A DNA stretch of 64,000 bases from Thiogranum sp. (GCA_024102665.1 JAGFJP010000163.1:40574-104573); one strand, 5' to 3'; positions 48,820 to 57,191 are shown, counted from the first letter of the stretch. Notes: generated from the sequence alone by a model not told the origin. Made by a program: numbers and translations.

Positions 48820-50224
48820 GGTCGTGGCTTTCGATGTACTCGCGCAGTTGCTCGATAAAGCGCCGGTAACGCGCTTGCAGGGGTTTATCGGCGCGCGGCG
48901 TGAAATGCTGCGCAGCGCTCTGCGTCGACCAGTCACCAGGACGCCCCGCGGCCAGCCAGGCGACACCGCGGGCACTGGCTTCGCGGTGATCGCTGCGTTG
49001 CACCGGGCAATCGCTGAGATTGGCCAGCTTCTGGCACAGGGGATCGACCCGCGACAGGCCGCCGCTGACGCGCAGACGCCGCACCGGCTGCCGTTGCTGC
49101 ACGCGTTCGAGATTGAACTGAAGCAGAAACACGATGCTTTCGGCGACACCCGCGGCGAGCGCGGCGTGCCCGAGGTGCTCGCAGTCGCCGGCAAATCGCG
49201 GCGCCAGTCCCTCGCGCCACCAGGGCGAGCCGAGGCCGCCGACGGTATTGAGAAACAGCGGCGGCTCATCGATCTCTTGCAGCCAGTGCGCCAGGTGCGA
49301 CTCGATGTCCGTGACGCCGTATTCGTTCTGCAGCCATTGCAGGGCGTTGCCGGCGCCGTTGACGGTGCCTTCGGTGACGTAGTCACTGTGCGCGGCATCG
49401 CTGTAAACCAGACTCGACAGCAGGCCGGGGATGGCGGCAGCGTGGTCCTGGCGCGCCATCAGGAACGCGCCGCTGCCGAGATTCACCAGTACACAATCAT
49501 TCTCCGGCGCGCCGCTGCCGAACCAGGCAGCGTTCTGGTCGCCGCACACTGCAGTGATGGCGATGTCGCTGTTGTCGAGCCCGCCGTAATCGGCGCACAC
49601 CGGCCGGCACGGCGGAAGGCTCTGCAGCGGCACACCGAACCAGTCGCACAGGGTTCGCGACCATTCGCGCGCGTGGATGTCGAGTAGCTGCATGCGCTGG
49701 GCATTGGTGTGGTCTGCGGCGAGCGCGTTGCCGTCGCTCAGGCGGTAGACCAGGAATGCAGCCAGCGGCCCCAGGTGCAGATCCGGGTCGGGATATAACT
49801 GGTGCAGGAAATGCAGTTTGGTGGCGCCATAATGCGGTGAGAGCGGCAAGCCGGAAAGACGCTGGACCGCGTCGGCGCGATCCTGCAGCGCCTGCAGTTG
49901 CGGAGCGCCGCGGGTGTCCTGCCAGTTGATCGCCGCAGCGACCGGCGTGCCGTCGCGCTGCCAGGCCAGCACCGTGGAGCGCTGCGTGGTGATGCCGCAA
50001 CAGCGGACCGCGTCGCGCTGCGGCGTTGCAAGATCGCCCAGCACATCCGTTACACAACATTGCACGGAAGCCAGCAGTTCGTTGCCGTCCTGCTCGGCGC
50101 GACCGGGCTGCGGACGCGACAGGGATACCGGGTGTTGCCGCTGTGCGAGCACCCGGCCGCTGCTGTCCAGAACCAGCGCGCGGCTCGCATGCGTGCCCTG
50201 GTCGATCGCCAGAATGTTATCCAT
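48812..50224 (-). CDS. glpK: FGGY-family kinase, glycerol kinase-like
   Basis: 470 residues against about 502 in E. coli GlpK. N-terminal AIDQGTHASRALVLD, then GITTQR (77-82), NWQDTRGA (W101), HTNAQRMQL and GDQNAAWFG (catalytic-base D229). By eye the glycerol-contact Glu of E. coli (E84, after the conserved QR) is Ser here (S83), while the Arg, Trp, Tyr and Asp contacts are kept. It may therefore act on glycerol or a related polyol. First gene of a minus-strand trio with GDPD and glpD. No glpF permease is near. Confidence 0.78.
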   Translation of the reverse strand: MDNILAIDQGTHASRALVLDSSGRVLAQRQHPVSLSRPQPGRAEQDGNELLASVQCCVTDVLGDLATPQRDAVRCCGITTQRSTVLAWQRDGTPVAAAINWQDTRGAPQLQALQDRADAVQRLSGLPLSPHYGATKLHFLHQLYPDPDLHLGPLAAFLVYRLSDGNALAADHTNAQRMQLLDIHAREWSRTLCDWFGVPLQSLPPCRPVCADYGGLDNSDIAITAVCGDQNAAWFGSGAPENDCVLVNLGSGAFLMARQDHAAAIPGLLSSLVYSDAAHSDYVTEGTVNGAGNALQWLQNEYGVTDIESHLAHWLQEIDEPPLFLNTVGGLGSPWWREGLAPRFAGDCEHLGHAALAAGVAESIVFLLQFNLERVQQRQPVRRLRVSGGLSRVDPLCQKLANLSDCPVQRSDHREASARGVAWLAAGRPGDWSTQSAAQHFTPRADKPLQARYRRFIEQLREYIESHDHA

Positions 50225-50322
50225 TCAGGAATAAGATCACCGCGAATGCTTGAAGTCAAAAGAGCGGCGGCGTAAAAAGTGCTGACGATTTCTGCAACGA
50301 GCGGGCAGGCGGCTTTGCATCG

Positions 50323-50748
50323 ATGAGCGGGCATTTTGAATTGCACCCAAGACTGGCGGCGGATTCGATCCTGGTGGGGAGATTGCCGCTGAGCCTGCTT
50401 TTGCTCTTCAACGATGCGCGCTATCCCTGGTTTATCCTGGTGCCGCGCCGGCAGGGCATCACCGAGATCTACCAGTTGCCGGAGGCGGATCAACAGCAGC
50501 TCTGGCGCGAATCCGCCATCCTGGCGTGCAGCCTGATGCAGAGCTTTCACGCCGACAAGATCAATATCGGCGCGCTGGGCAACCTGGTGCCGCAGCTTCA
50601 TGTTCATCATATCGCCCGCTTCAGCAGCGATCCGGCCTGGCCGGGCCCGGTGTGGGGTCACAGCGCCCCGGTGCCTTACGAGAAGCTCAGCATTACCGAA
50701 CGCGTGGGCATGGCCTGCGACTGGTTCGGCGAGCAGTTGCAGGTCTGA
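50323..50748 (+). CDS. HIT-domain protein
   Basis: 141 residues. The histidine triad is present as PQLHVHHIAR (HxHxH), with FNDARYPWFILVPRR near residue 30. HIT proteins hydrolyse or transfer nucleotides from dinucleoside polyphosphates or AMP derivatives. This form (about 140 residues, starting ELHPRLAADS) is common in gammaproteobacteria but its substrate is unknown. Divergent from glpK (98 bases) and followed by a repeat. Confidence 0.9.
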   Translation: MSGHFELHPRLAADSILVGRLPLSLLLLFNDARYPWFILVPRRQGITEIYQLPEADQQQLWRESAILACSLMQSFHADKINIGALGNLVPQLHVHHIARFSSDPAWPGPVWGHSAPVPYEKLSITERVGMACDWFGEQLQV

Positions 50749-50757
50749 GAACGCGCC

Positions 50758-50890
50758 GTCATTGCGATGCCCTGACCCGAAGGGTAGGGTACCCGTAATG
50801 AACCCCGAAGGGGTTCTATGGGCGCCCTGACCCGAAGGGTAGGGTACCCGTAATGAACCCCGAAGGGGTTCTATGGGCGCAGCGCGGCGC
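50758..50890. repeat. Half copy of the dispersed repeat, split by an insertion
   Basis: GTCATTGCGA at 50758-50767 and GCGCAGCGCGGC at about 50877-50888 are the two neighbouring blocks that are contiguous in the copy at 29503 (GTCATCGCGA then GCGCAGCGCGGC). Between them lies the 55-bp tandem duplication. No right half is present; the SLC13 stop codon follows at once. Confidence 0.6.
50769..50878. repeat. Exact 55-bp tandem duplication
   Basis: Two identical 55-bp units (50769-50823 and 50824-50878). Each contains ACCC-gaa-GGGT, the palindrome GGGTACCC and the perfect hairpin AACCCC-gaa-GGGGTT. Both lie between the HIT gene and the SLC13 stop. It is not coding in any recognisable way. Two copies without spacers rule out a CRISPR. 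Confidence 0.95.
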
Positions 50891-52776
50891 TAGAACACCA
50901 GTGCCATCATCAGCAGCATGACAACCAGGAACAGCACGGTCATGATGCCGCCCGCGCGCAGAAAGTCTTTCACCCGGTAACCACCCGGTCCCATGATCAG
51001 CGCGTTGACCTGGTGCGTTGGGATCAGAAACGAGTTCGAGGTGGCGAGGGCCACGGTAAGGGCGAATACCGCCGGGTTCACGCCCTGCACACCGGCGGCG
51101 GTCGCCTGCACCGCGATATTCACCGCCAGGGGAACCAGCAGCACCGTTGCGCCGACATTGGACATGACGAGGGTGAAGAATGTCGCCAGCAGCGCAATCA
51201 CCGCCTGCAACAGGAAGGGGCTTACGTCGCTGCCGACCAGTTCAAGTGTCTTGACGGCGATCCACTGCGCGGTGCCGCTGTGTTCCACGGCCGCGCCCAG
51301 CGGAATCAGGCTGGCCAGCAGGAACACGGTTTTCCAGCTCACAGCCTCGTAGGCCTCGTCGATATTCAGCACCCCGGTAATGACCATCCCCATGGCGCCC
51401 GTCAACAGCGCGATTGACAGCCGTACATCGGTGAACAGGATCATGCCCAGGGCGATGGCAAAGAAAGCCAGCGCGAAATGCACCTTGTGCGGCCGCAGTT
51501 CCTCGTGCGGGAACTCGGTCGTGATCACGACAAAGTCGCGGTCCTTCTGCAGGCGCGCCAACTGGTCCCAGGCGACGTGACAGATCAGCGTATCGCCGCC
51601 CTGCAGCGGAATGTCGCGTACACCCTCGCCCTCTCGAATCGTTTCGCCCTGGCGGTGGATCGCCAGCACCGAGACGCCGTACTTTTTGCGCATCCAGATA
51701 TCGCGGCAGGATTTGCCGATCAGGCTGGAACTGGGCGGAATAACGATTTCCGCGATACCGGCCCTGGACGGCATCAGCGCCGGCGCCAGCAATTCGATGT
51801 CGTGGCGCACCTGCAGCTTGTTGGCGGTGGCGAAGGCCTCGATCGCCGGATCGGATGCCAGCAATCCCAGTACTGCGTTGGGACAAATCTCGAAGTCCCT
51901 GGCGAGATCGCCGGGCGCCAGGTGGATCTCGTCTCTGCAGTGAACGGCGATGATGCGCACGCGGTAGCGGTTTTCGATTTCTTCGAGCTGTTTGCCGATC
52001 AGCGGGCTGTGCGCCCCGACCCGCACTTCGTTGAGGCGGTACGACAGGCCGTAGACCCGGTTGAGGTAGTCGACGGTACTGTCGGCGTAGGTGAGTTCCT
52101 CACCGTGCACGGCGGGTAATACACGCTTGCCGAAAACGACGAAATACAGAATACCGGTCGCGACCAGCGCCAGCCCGATGGGCGTGACCGAGAACAGGTC
52201 AAAGCCCTGCATCGGTTCCAGGCCTTTCGCCTGCAGCGCCTTGTTGGAGGTCTTGATAAGGTCGTTCAGCAGGATCAGGGGGCTGGAACCGATCATGGTG
52301 ACGGTGCCGCCGAGAATGGCGCAAAAGCCCATCGGCATCAGCAGACGCGACAGCGACAACCCGGTGCGCGCGGAAATGCGGCTGACTACCGGCAGAAACA
52401 GCGCCGCGGCGCCGACGTTCTGCATGAAGCTGGAAATGATGCCGACAGTACCCGAAATCAGTGGAATGATGCGTTTTTCGGTTGAGCCGCCGATTTTCAG
52501 AATGAACGCCGCGAACTGTCCCATCAACCCGGTCTTGTCCAGTCCGGCGCCGATAATCATGACGGCGATAATGGAAATCACCGCGTTACTGGCAAAGCCG
52601 TTGAACAGCTCGCCGGTTTCGACCAGCGGCGGGACAAACGGCACCACGGTGGTGAGGCCGAGCAACACCATCACCAGGATGGCTGCCACGTCCACGCGCA
52701 GGACTTCCGAGACGAAAAGATAAATCGTAAATGCCAGAAAACCCAGCACCCACATCATTTCTGTTGTGAGTTCCAT
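50890..52776 (-). CDS. SLC13-family permease with two RCK-C domains
   Basis: 628 residues. Two blocks of membrane segments (1-215 and about 410-628) surround a cytosolic part with two TrkA-C/RCK-C domains (about 225-310 and 320-400; the second has IGKSCRDIWMRKKYGVSVLA). The C-terminal block has ATSNSFLIPTHQVNALIMGPGGY, typical of the divalent anion:sodium symporter superfamily. Members of this architecture include sulfate and dicarboxylate transporters. The next gene, divergent, is DsrC-like, so a sulfur oxyanion is an attractive but unproven substrate. Confidence 0.88.
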   Translation of the reverse strand: MELTTEMMWVLGFLAFTIYLFVSEVLRVDVAAILVMVLLGLTTVVPFVPPLVETGELFNGFASNAVISIIAVMIIGAGLDKTGLMGQFAAFILKIGGSTEKRIIPLISGTVGIISSFMQNVGAAALFLPVVSRISARTGLSLSRLLMPMGFCAILGGTVTMIGSSPLILLNDLIKTSNKALQAKGLEPMQGFDLFSVTPIGLALVATGILYFVVFGKRVLPAVHGEELTYADSTVDYLNRVYGLSYRLNEVRVGAHSPLIGKQLEEIENRYRVRIIAVHCRDEIHLAPGDLARDFEICPNAVLGLLASDPAIEAFATANKLQVRHDIELLAPALMPSRAGIAEIVIPPSSSLIGKSCRDIWMRKKYGVSVLAIHRQGETIREGEGVRDIPLQGGDTLICHVAWDQLARLQKDRDFVVITTEFPHEELRPHKVHFALAFFAIALGMILFTDVRLSIALLTGAMGMVITGVLNIDEAYEAVSWKTVFLLASLIPLGAAVEHSGTAQWIAVKTLELVGSDVSPFLLQAVIALLATFFTLVMSNVGATVLLVPLAVNIAVQATAAGVQGVNPAVFALTVALATSNSFLIPTHQVNALIMGPGGYRVKDFLRAGGIMTVLFLVVMLLMMALVF

Positions 52777-53007
52777 CGCGGAGTGACTCCTGTACGGGAC
52801 ATGAGCGCTGCAGCCGGAAGGCTTTGTCGGCGGCTGAGCGCGACCGGAAAACGAGGTGCGGAATTGTAATGGCTGGAGAGGTTTAACTCCAGTCGCGTTC
52901 CCGGGCGATGCAGCGGCGGCGGGCAGCGCGGCGCGAAATCGGTGCTATGCTTGAGAGCGGGAAGGCGAAAATTCTCTTATATGTTTTGGACCGAGGAGGA
53001 TTCGATC

Positions 53008-53409
53008 ATGGCAGTAACAGACAAAGCTCCGCACAATCCGGGCACCGCTGAAAAATGGGCGCTGACGGGCGCAGAACCCGTTCCCAGCAAGGATCCCGAT
53101 TTCCCCTATGCGCCGGACGGGTGGACAAGAGCTGCCGCTGAACAGACCGCGAAAGATGAGGGGCTGGAACTAAGTCCCGATCACTGGGATCAACTGCGCG
53201 CCCTGCAGGAATATTGTTACCGTCATGAATGCGGAAACTATAGCGTGCGGGAACTGCACGATGCGCTTGACGAAAAGTTCCACGCGCGGGGCGGGTACAA
53301 GTTTCTCTACCGTTTGTTCCCTGGCGGACCGATTGCCCAGGGCTGCCGTTTGGCCGGCCTCGACATGCCGGCGGGCGCCGTCGACAAGGGTTTCGGCAGC
53401 GTGGTATAG
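53008..53409 (+). CDS. DsrC/TusE-family protein lacking the C-terminal cysteine (RspA-like)
   Basis: 133 residues from ATG 53008, with GAGGAGGA about 8 bases upstream. The DsrC fold is clear: DHWDQLRALQEYCYRH and LYRLFPGGPIAQGCRLAGL. DsrC carries two active cysteines at the C-terminus and TusE only the last one. Here the first (C113, CysB) is kept, the last (CysA) is replaced by Ala (A124), and the tail extends to DKGFGSVV. This places it with the DsrC-like group proposed to be regulatory (RspA) rather than with the sulfur carriers. It cannot pass persulfide in the TusE way. Confidence 0.85.
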   Translation: MAVTDKAPHNPGTAEKWALTGAEPVPSKDPDFPYAPDGWTRAAAEQTAKDEGLELSPDHWDQLRALQEYCYRHECGNYSVRELHDALDEKFHARGGYKFLYRLFPGGPIAQGCRLAGLDMPAGAVDKGFGSVV

Positions 53410-53415
53410 GTCAGG

Positions 53416-53480
53416 CGAGCCAGTCGCGCCGTAAGCGGTACCGGCCCGGCGCGCAACGCCCGGGTGCAGCGGCTGGCTCG
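53416..53480 (+). other. Structured intergenic segment after the DsrC-like gene
   Basis: Outer inverted repeat CGAGCCAG (53416-53423) and CTGGCTCG (53473-53480), with a second pair GCGCC/GGCGC inside. No T-run follows beyond TTT. It starts 7 bases after the DsrC-like stop and may be its terminator. The rest of the 53410-53670 gap holds no gene I can recognise. Confidence 0.4.
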
Positions 53481-53670
53481 TTTCCACAGATCTAGCACAC
53501 TTACTGCGGTTCGCGGATAGACGGGGGGGCGGACCGGGCCGTCGGAGTAGCCTCCGTTCGCCCCGGAACGGCCTCGCCGCGGCAATTCCCGCGCGCTTCC
53601 TGTTCCGCAATTCAAATTCACCGGCATTTCCACCACAATACGCTCTGTTCCCGCTCGAGGTAATGGGTTC

Positions 53671-55125
53671 GTGCGCCTGTATCGTCCCAAGTCTATCCGC
53701 CGTCTGCTGCTGGTCGGTTTTGTCGTGATCGTGGTCCCGTTGATGGCTGCGTTGATCCATGGCGCCTATTCCGTGGAAAAACTGGTGGTGCAGGGGCAGC
53801 GCGCGCTGTTCGCCACCGTGCGCGTCACACAGGGCAGCCAGATGCTGCTGGAGGCCATCACCGACATGGAACGCAATGCGCGCCAGTTCAAGGTGCTCGG
53901 CGACGAAAAGCTGCTTGTGGTATACCGGGACCATCACCAGAAATTCGTCAACACGGCGCGAAACCTCGCGGGACTGAACCTTTCGACCCTGCAAAGACAG
54001 CGCCTCGACGGAATTGTCGAAGTCGAGGCCGGAATCCACGAGGTGCTGACAGGCGCACCCGGCGATGCCATCGCCGCGAGGACCGACGCGGCCCTGGAGA
54101 GCTTCAGAGACCTTGGCCGCGACGCCCGCCAGATGATGGTGGACAGCCGCGAGCTGGTGGAGCGCGAAGTTGCGAATCTGGAAGCCAGGGGCGGACGTGT
54201 GCAACGGCGCCTGGTGGCGCAGGCAATGGGCCTGATACCGGTGGCGATGGTGCTGGCGGCGATTTTCACCGTTTTGATCACCCGCCCGATCCGGCAGATG
54301 GATCGGGCCATCCGGCGTCTGGGGGACGGTGAATTTTCCAAACCCGCGCAGATTGTCGGCCCGCGCGACCTTGAGCAGCTGGGCGAGCGCCTGGACTGGA
54401 TGCGTACCCGCCTGCTGGAAGTCGACCGGGAAAAGAACCGCTTCCTGCGCCATATCTCCCACGAGTTGAAGACCCCGCTCACAGCGATCCGTGAAGGTAC
54501 GGAACTTCTCACCGAGGAAGTGGTCGGAAATTTGAACGCGCAACAGCGTGAAATTGTTGCAATTTTGCGCGGAAACAGTGTTCAGCTGCAGAAGCTGATC
54601 GAGAACCTGCTGGATTTCAATATCGCCACGTCCCGCGCTTCCCAGCTCAACGTGGAACGGGTGGCGCTGGCGAGGCTTATCAACTTGGTGCTGGCCGACC
54701 ACAAAATCGCGGCGCTGGCCCGGCAACTGGTAATGAATGTATCCTTGGAGGCGCTGGAAATCGAAGGCGACCGCGCCAAGCTTCGCACTCTGGTGGATAA
54801 CCTGGTCTCCAATGCGATCAAGTTCTCGCCGGTTGAAGGTACCTTGCGGGTGCGACTGCAGCGACTTGGCGATCAGGCAATTATCGAGGTCGCCGACTCC
54901 GGCCCCGGGATCCCCGCGGATGAGCGGCGGCGGATTTTCGATGCTTTTTACCAGGGGGCTTCCTCAGCAACCGGCCATGTGCGCGGCACCGGGCTCGGTT
55001 TGTCGATTGCGCGCGAATACGCCCAGGCTCACGGCGGTTATATCGAGGTCATTGACAGCGAGGATCGCGGCGCCTGTTTACGGGTCGTTCTTCCCATGAA
55101 GTTGGCGGAGCAAAATGGTGTATAG
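53671..55125 (+). CDS. glrK: Sensor histidine kinase, GlrK/QseE type
   Basis: 484 residues from GTG 53671. Membrane segments at about 11-30 and 185-205 frame a helical periplasmic domain (31-184); then HAMP, a HisKA domain with H264 in FLRHISHELKTPL, and HATPase motifs N box NAIKFSP, DSGPGIP and GTGLGLSIA. The order kinase, small lipoprotein, sigma-54 response regulator is that of glrK-qseG-glrR in enterobacteria, where it answers envelope stress and controls glmY. The lipoprotein gene overlaps its end by 11 bases. Confidence 0.83.
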   Translation: MRLYRPKSIRRLLLVGFVVIVVPLMAALIHGAYSVEKLVVQGQRALFATVRVTQGSQMLLEAITDMERNARQFKVLGDEKLLVVYRDHHQKFVNTARNLAGLNLSTLQRQRLDGIVEVEAGIHEVLTGAPGDAIAARTDAALESFRDLGRDARQMMVDSRELVEREVANLEARGGRVQRRLVAQAMGLIPVAMVLAAIFTVLITRPIRQMDRAIRRLGDGEFSKPAQIVGPRDLEQLGERLDWMRTRLLEVDREKNRFLRHISHELKTPLTAIREGTELLTEEVVGNLNAQQREIVAILRGNSVQLQKLIENLLDFNIATSRASQLNVERVALARLINLVLADHKIAALARQLVMNVSLEALEIEGDRAKLRTLVDNLVSNAIKFSPVEGTLRVRLQRLGDQAIIEVADSGPGIPADERRRIFDAFYQGASSATGHVRGTGLGLSIAREYAQAHGGYIEVIDSEDRGACLRVVLPMKLAEQNGV

Positions 55126-55624
55126 CCGTTTGTATTTATTGATGGTTGCTGTCCTGCTGGGCGGTTGTCAGCCGGTCACCGTGCAACGCGTCGACGGGCC
55201 GGTGCCGGTAACTGTCCGGGTGGATGACGCCGCCTACTGGCTGGAGGAGTGGCACCGGACAAACACGCTTTCGGATGACCAGCTGCTGATGGCGTTGCAG
55301 ACCCGGGAACAGGAGTTCGCCCGCGCTGCTACAGTAAGAAGCGGGCTGCGGCTGGCCCTGTTACTGGCCGCAGGGCCAAAGGCCGTGCGTGACCAGCCGC
55401 GGGCCCTGACCCTGCTCAAAGACCTGGACCTGCAACACGGCGAGGACAGCGCCAGGGCGCTCGCGGCAGTGTTGCAGCAGATGATCGAAGAACAGCAGTG
55501 GTCGACTGACAGGATCACGGAATTGCGGACGAGCCTCAAGGAATCCGAAACGCGAATCCAGGAGTTGGAACGACAGTTGCAAGAGCTCACGGATATTGAG
55601 CAAACTATTCAACGGCGAGACTGA
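55115..55624 (+). CDS. qseG: QseG-like outer-membrane lipoprotein
   Basis: 169 residues with a lipoprotein signal ending LLGGC at residue 18. The mature part is helical and ends in a coiled coil (LKESETRIQELERQLQELTD). Shorter than E. coli QseG (about 237), and similarity is mostly of position and layout. QseG interacts with the sensor GlrK/QseE. The start overlaps the kinase stop by 11 bases; the regulator gene follows 24 bases later. Confidence 0.7.
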   Translation: MVYSRLYLLMVAVLLGGCQPVTVQRVDGPVPVTVRVDDAAYWLEEWHRTNTLSDDQLLMALQTREQEFARAATVRSGLRLALLLAAGPKAVRDQPRALTLLKDLDLQHGEDSARALAAVLQQMIEEQQWSTDRITELRTSLKESETRIQELERQLQELTDIEQTIQRRD

Positions 55625-55648
55625 CCGTAGCGGTCCGAGGGAGTATTA

Positions 55649-57022
55649 ATGAGTGGGTGTCGTTATCGGGTACTGGTAGTGGACGATGATCCGGCCTTGC
55701 TGAGGCTGCTGGCGATGCGGCTGTCGGCGGTGGGCTACGAAGTCACCGCGGTGGAGAGCGGGGAAAAGGCGATCGCCCAGATTCCGATTTTCCAGCCTCA
55801 CTTGGTAATCACAGACTTACGCATGGATGGCATGGACGGCATGGCGCTGTTCGACCTCATTCATCGGCGCAGTCCGGCGCTGCCGGTTATCATTCTGACC
55901 GCCCACGGCTCGATCCCGGACGCCGTCGACGCGACCAGTCGGGGAGTGTTCGGCTATCTCACCAAGCCGTTCGACAGCAAGGATCTGCTGGAGCAGGTCA
56001 CGCGCGCGTTGCGGGTCACCGGTGAGCAGCAGACCCGGCGCGCCGGGGACGACGTCGCAGAATGGCGTCAGGGCATTGTAACGCGCAGCCCGCTGATGGA
56101 GGACTTGCTCGGTCAGGCGCGGCTGGTCGCTTCCAGCGAGGCCAGCGTGTTCATTCACGGCGAAAGCGGAACCGGAAAGGAACTGCTGGCGCATGCCATT
56201 CATAACGCCAGTCCGCGCGCCGGGGGCGAGTTCATCGCCGTCAACTGCAGCGCCATTCCGGAATCCTTGTTCGAATCCGAATTTTTCGGACACGCCAAAG
56301 GTTCGTTTACCGGTGCCACGCGCGAACATCTCGGGCTTTTCCAGGCGGCCGAGGGCGGCACCCTGTTCCTGGATGAAATCGGCGATATGCCCATGAGTTT
56401 CCAGGTCAAGCTGTTGCGCGCCATTCAGGAGCGCAGTGTCAGGCCGGTGGGTTCCACGCGCGCCGTGCCGGTCGACGTGCGCCTGATATCCGCGACCCAT
56501 CGGGATCTGGACGAGCTGCGCAAGGCCGGCAATTTCCGTGAAGACCTCTATTACAGGCTGAATGTGGTCACCCTGGAAATCCCGTCGCTGATCGAGCGGC
56601 GCGAGGATATTCCGCTGCTGGCCAATCATTTTCTGCGCAATCTGAACGACGCCGAGAAAAAGGCGGTCAAGGGTTTTTCGCCCGACGCCATGGAAGTGCT
56701 GTTGTCTGCGAACTGGCCGGGCAACGTGCGCCAGCTCTACAACGTGGTGGAGCAGGCCGTCGCCTTTACCACCACGTCATTGATTCCTGCCAGCCTGGTG
56801 CAGCGGGCGCTGCGTGATGAGGCCGAGAGCGAGATGCCGGCGTTCGCGGACGCCCGATCGCGCTTCGAACGCGAATATCTGACCCAGTTGCTGCAGATCA
56901 CCAACGGCAACGTCAGCCAGGCCGCGCGCATTGCCAAGCGCAATCGCACCGAATTTTACAAATTGCTCCACAAGCACCATCTCAATCCCACGCAGTTCAA
57001 GGGTGCGCGCGCAGTGATGTGA
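55649..57022 (+). CDS. glrR: Sigma-54 response regulator, GlrR/QseF type
   Basis: 457 residues: receiver domain with D56 (VITDLRMDGMDG) and the Lys in YLTKPF, AAA+ domain with GESGTGKE and the sigma-54 loop GSFTGA, and a C-terminal helix-turn-helix (GNVSQAARIAKRNRTEFYKLLHKHHL in parts). The C-terminal form with NRTEFYKLL is that of GlrR and differs from PilR. It should act with RpoN on targets elsewhere; no clear sigma-54 site was found in its own operon. A strong inverted repeat follows. Confidence 0.86.
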   Translation: MSGCRYRVLVVDDDPALLRLLAMRLSAVGYEVTAVESGEKAIAQIPIFQPHLVITDLRMDGMDGMALFDLIHRRSPALPVIILTAHGSIPDAVDATSRGVFGYLTKPFDSKDLLEQVTRALRVTGEQQTRRAGDDVAEWRQGIVTRSPLMEDLLGQARLVASSEASVFIHGESGTGKELLAHAIHNASPRAGGEFIAVNCSAIPESLFESEFFGHAKGSFTGATREHLGLFQAAEGGTLFLDEIGDMPMSFQVKLLRAIQERSVRPVGSTRAVPVDVRLISATHRDLDELRKAGNFREDLYYRLNVVTLEIPSLIERREDIPLLANHFLRNLNDAEKKAVKGFSPDAMEVLLSANWPGNVRQLYNVVEQAVAFTTTSLIPASLVQRALRDEAESEMPAFADARSRFEREYLTQLLQITNGNVSQAARIAKRNRTEFYKLLHKHHLNPTQFKGARAVM

Positions 57023-57026
57023 GTCC

Positions 57027-57066
57027 ACGCAAGTTAGCTTGTCGTGAATAAGCGACAAGCTAACTT
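57027..57066. terminator. 16-bp perfect inverted repeat after glrR
   Basis: GCAAGTTAGCTTGTCG and its exact complement are separated by 8 bases, starting 5 bases after the glrR stop. There is no T-run on either side, and the stem is AT-richer than the other terminators here. It may end transcription or mark a mobile-element scar or binding site. Confidence 0.55.
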
Positions 57067-57191
57067 GCTATTAAGAGGGTGCTTTCTTCGTTTTGATTTT
57101 TTATGGTCGCCATATAGCGACAGATTTCCGCATATTGGGCGTTAGGATGACCGGGTTGCCCATCGCAAGCCGGTGAAAAAGTCAGGATTTC

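Noticed and set aside
48049..49398. 449-residue version of the GDPD protein
   Set aside because: The extra 190 residues are another frame of glpK with no family sequence; GDPD homology begins just after ATG 48819.
50769..50878. CRISPR array
   Set aside because: Two contiguous identical units with no spacer and no cas genes.
57146..57175. Nine-codon leader peptide before the EF-hand gene
   Set aside because: No ribosome site, no regulatory residues or attenuator stem linked to it; chance ATG.
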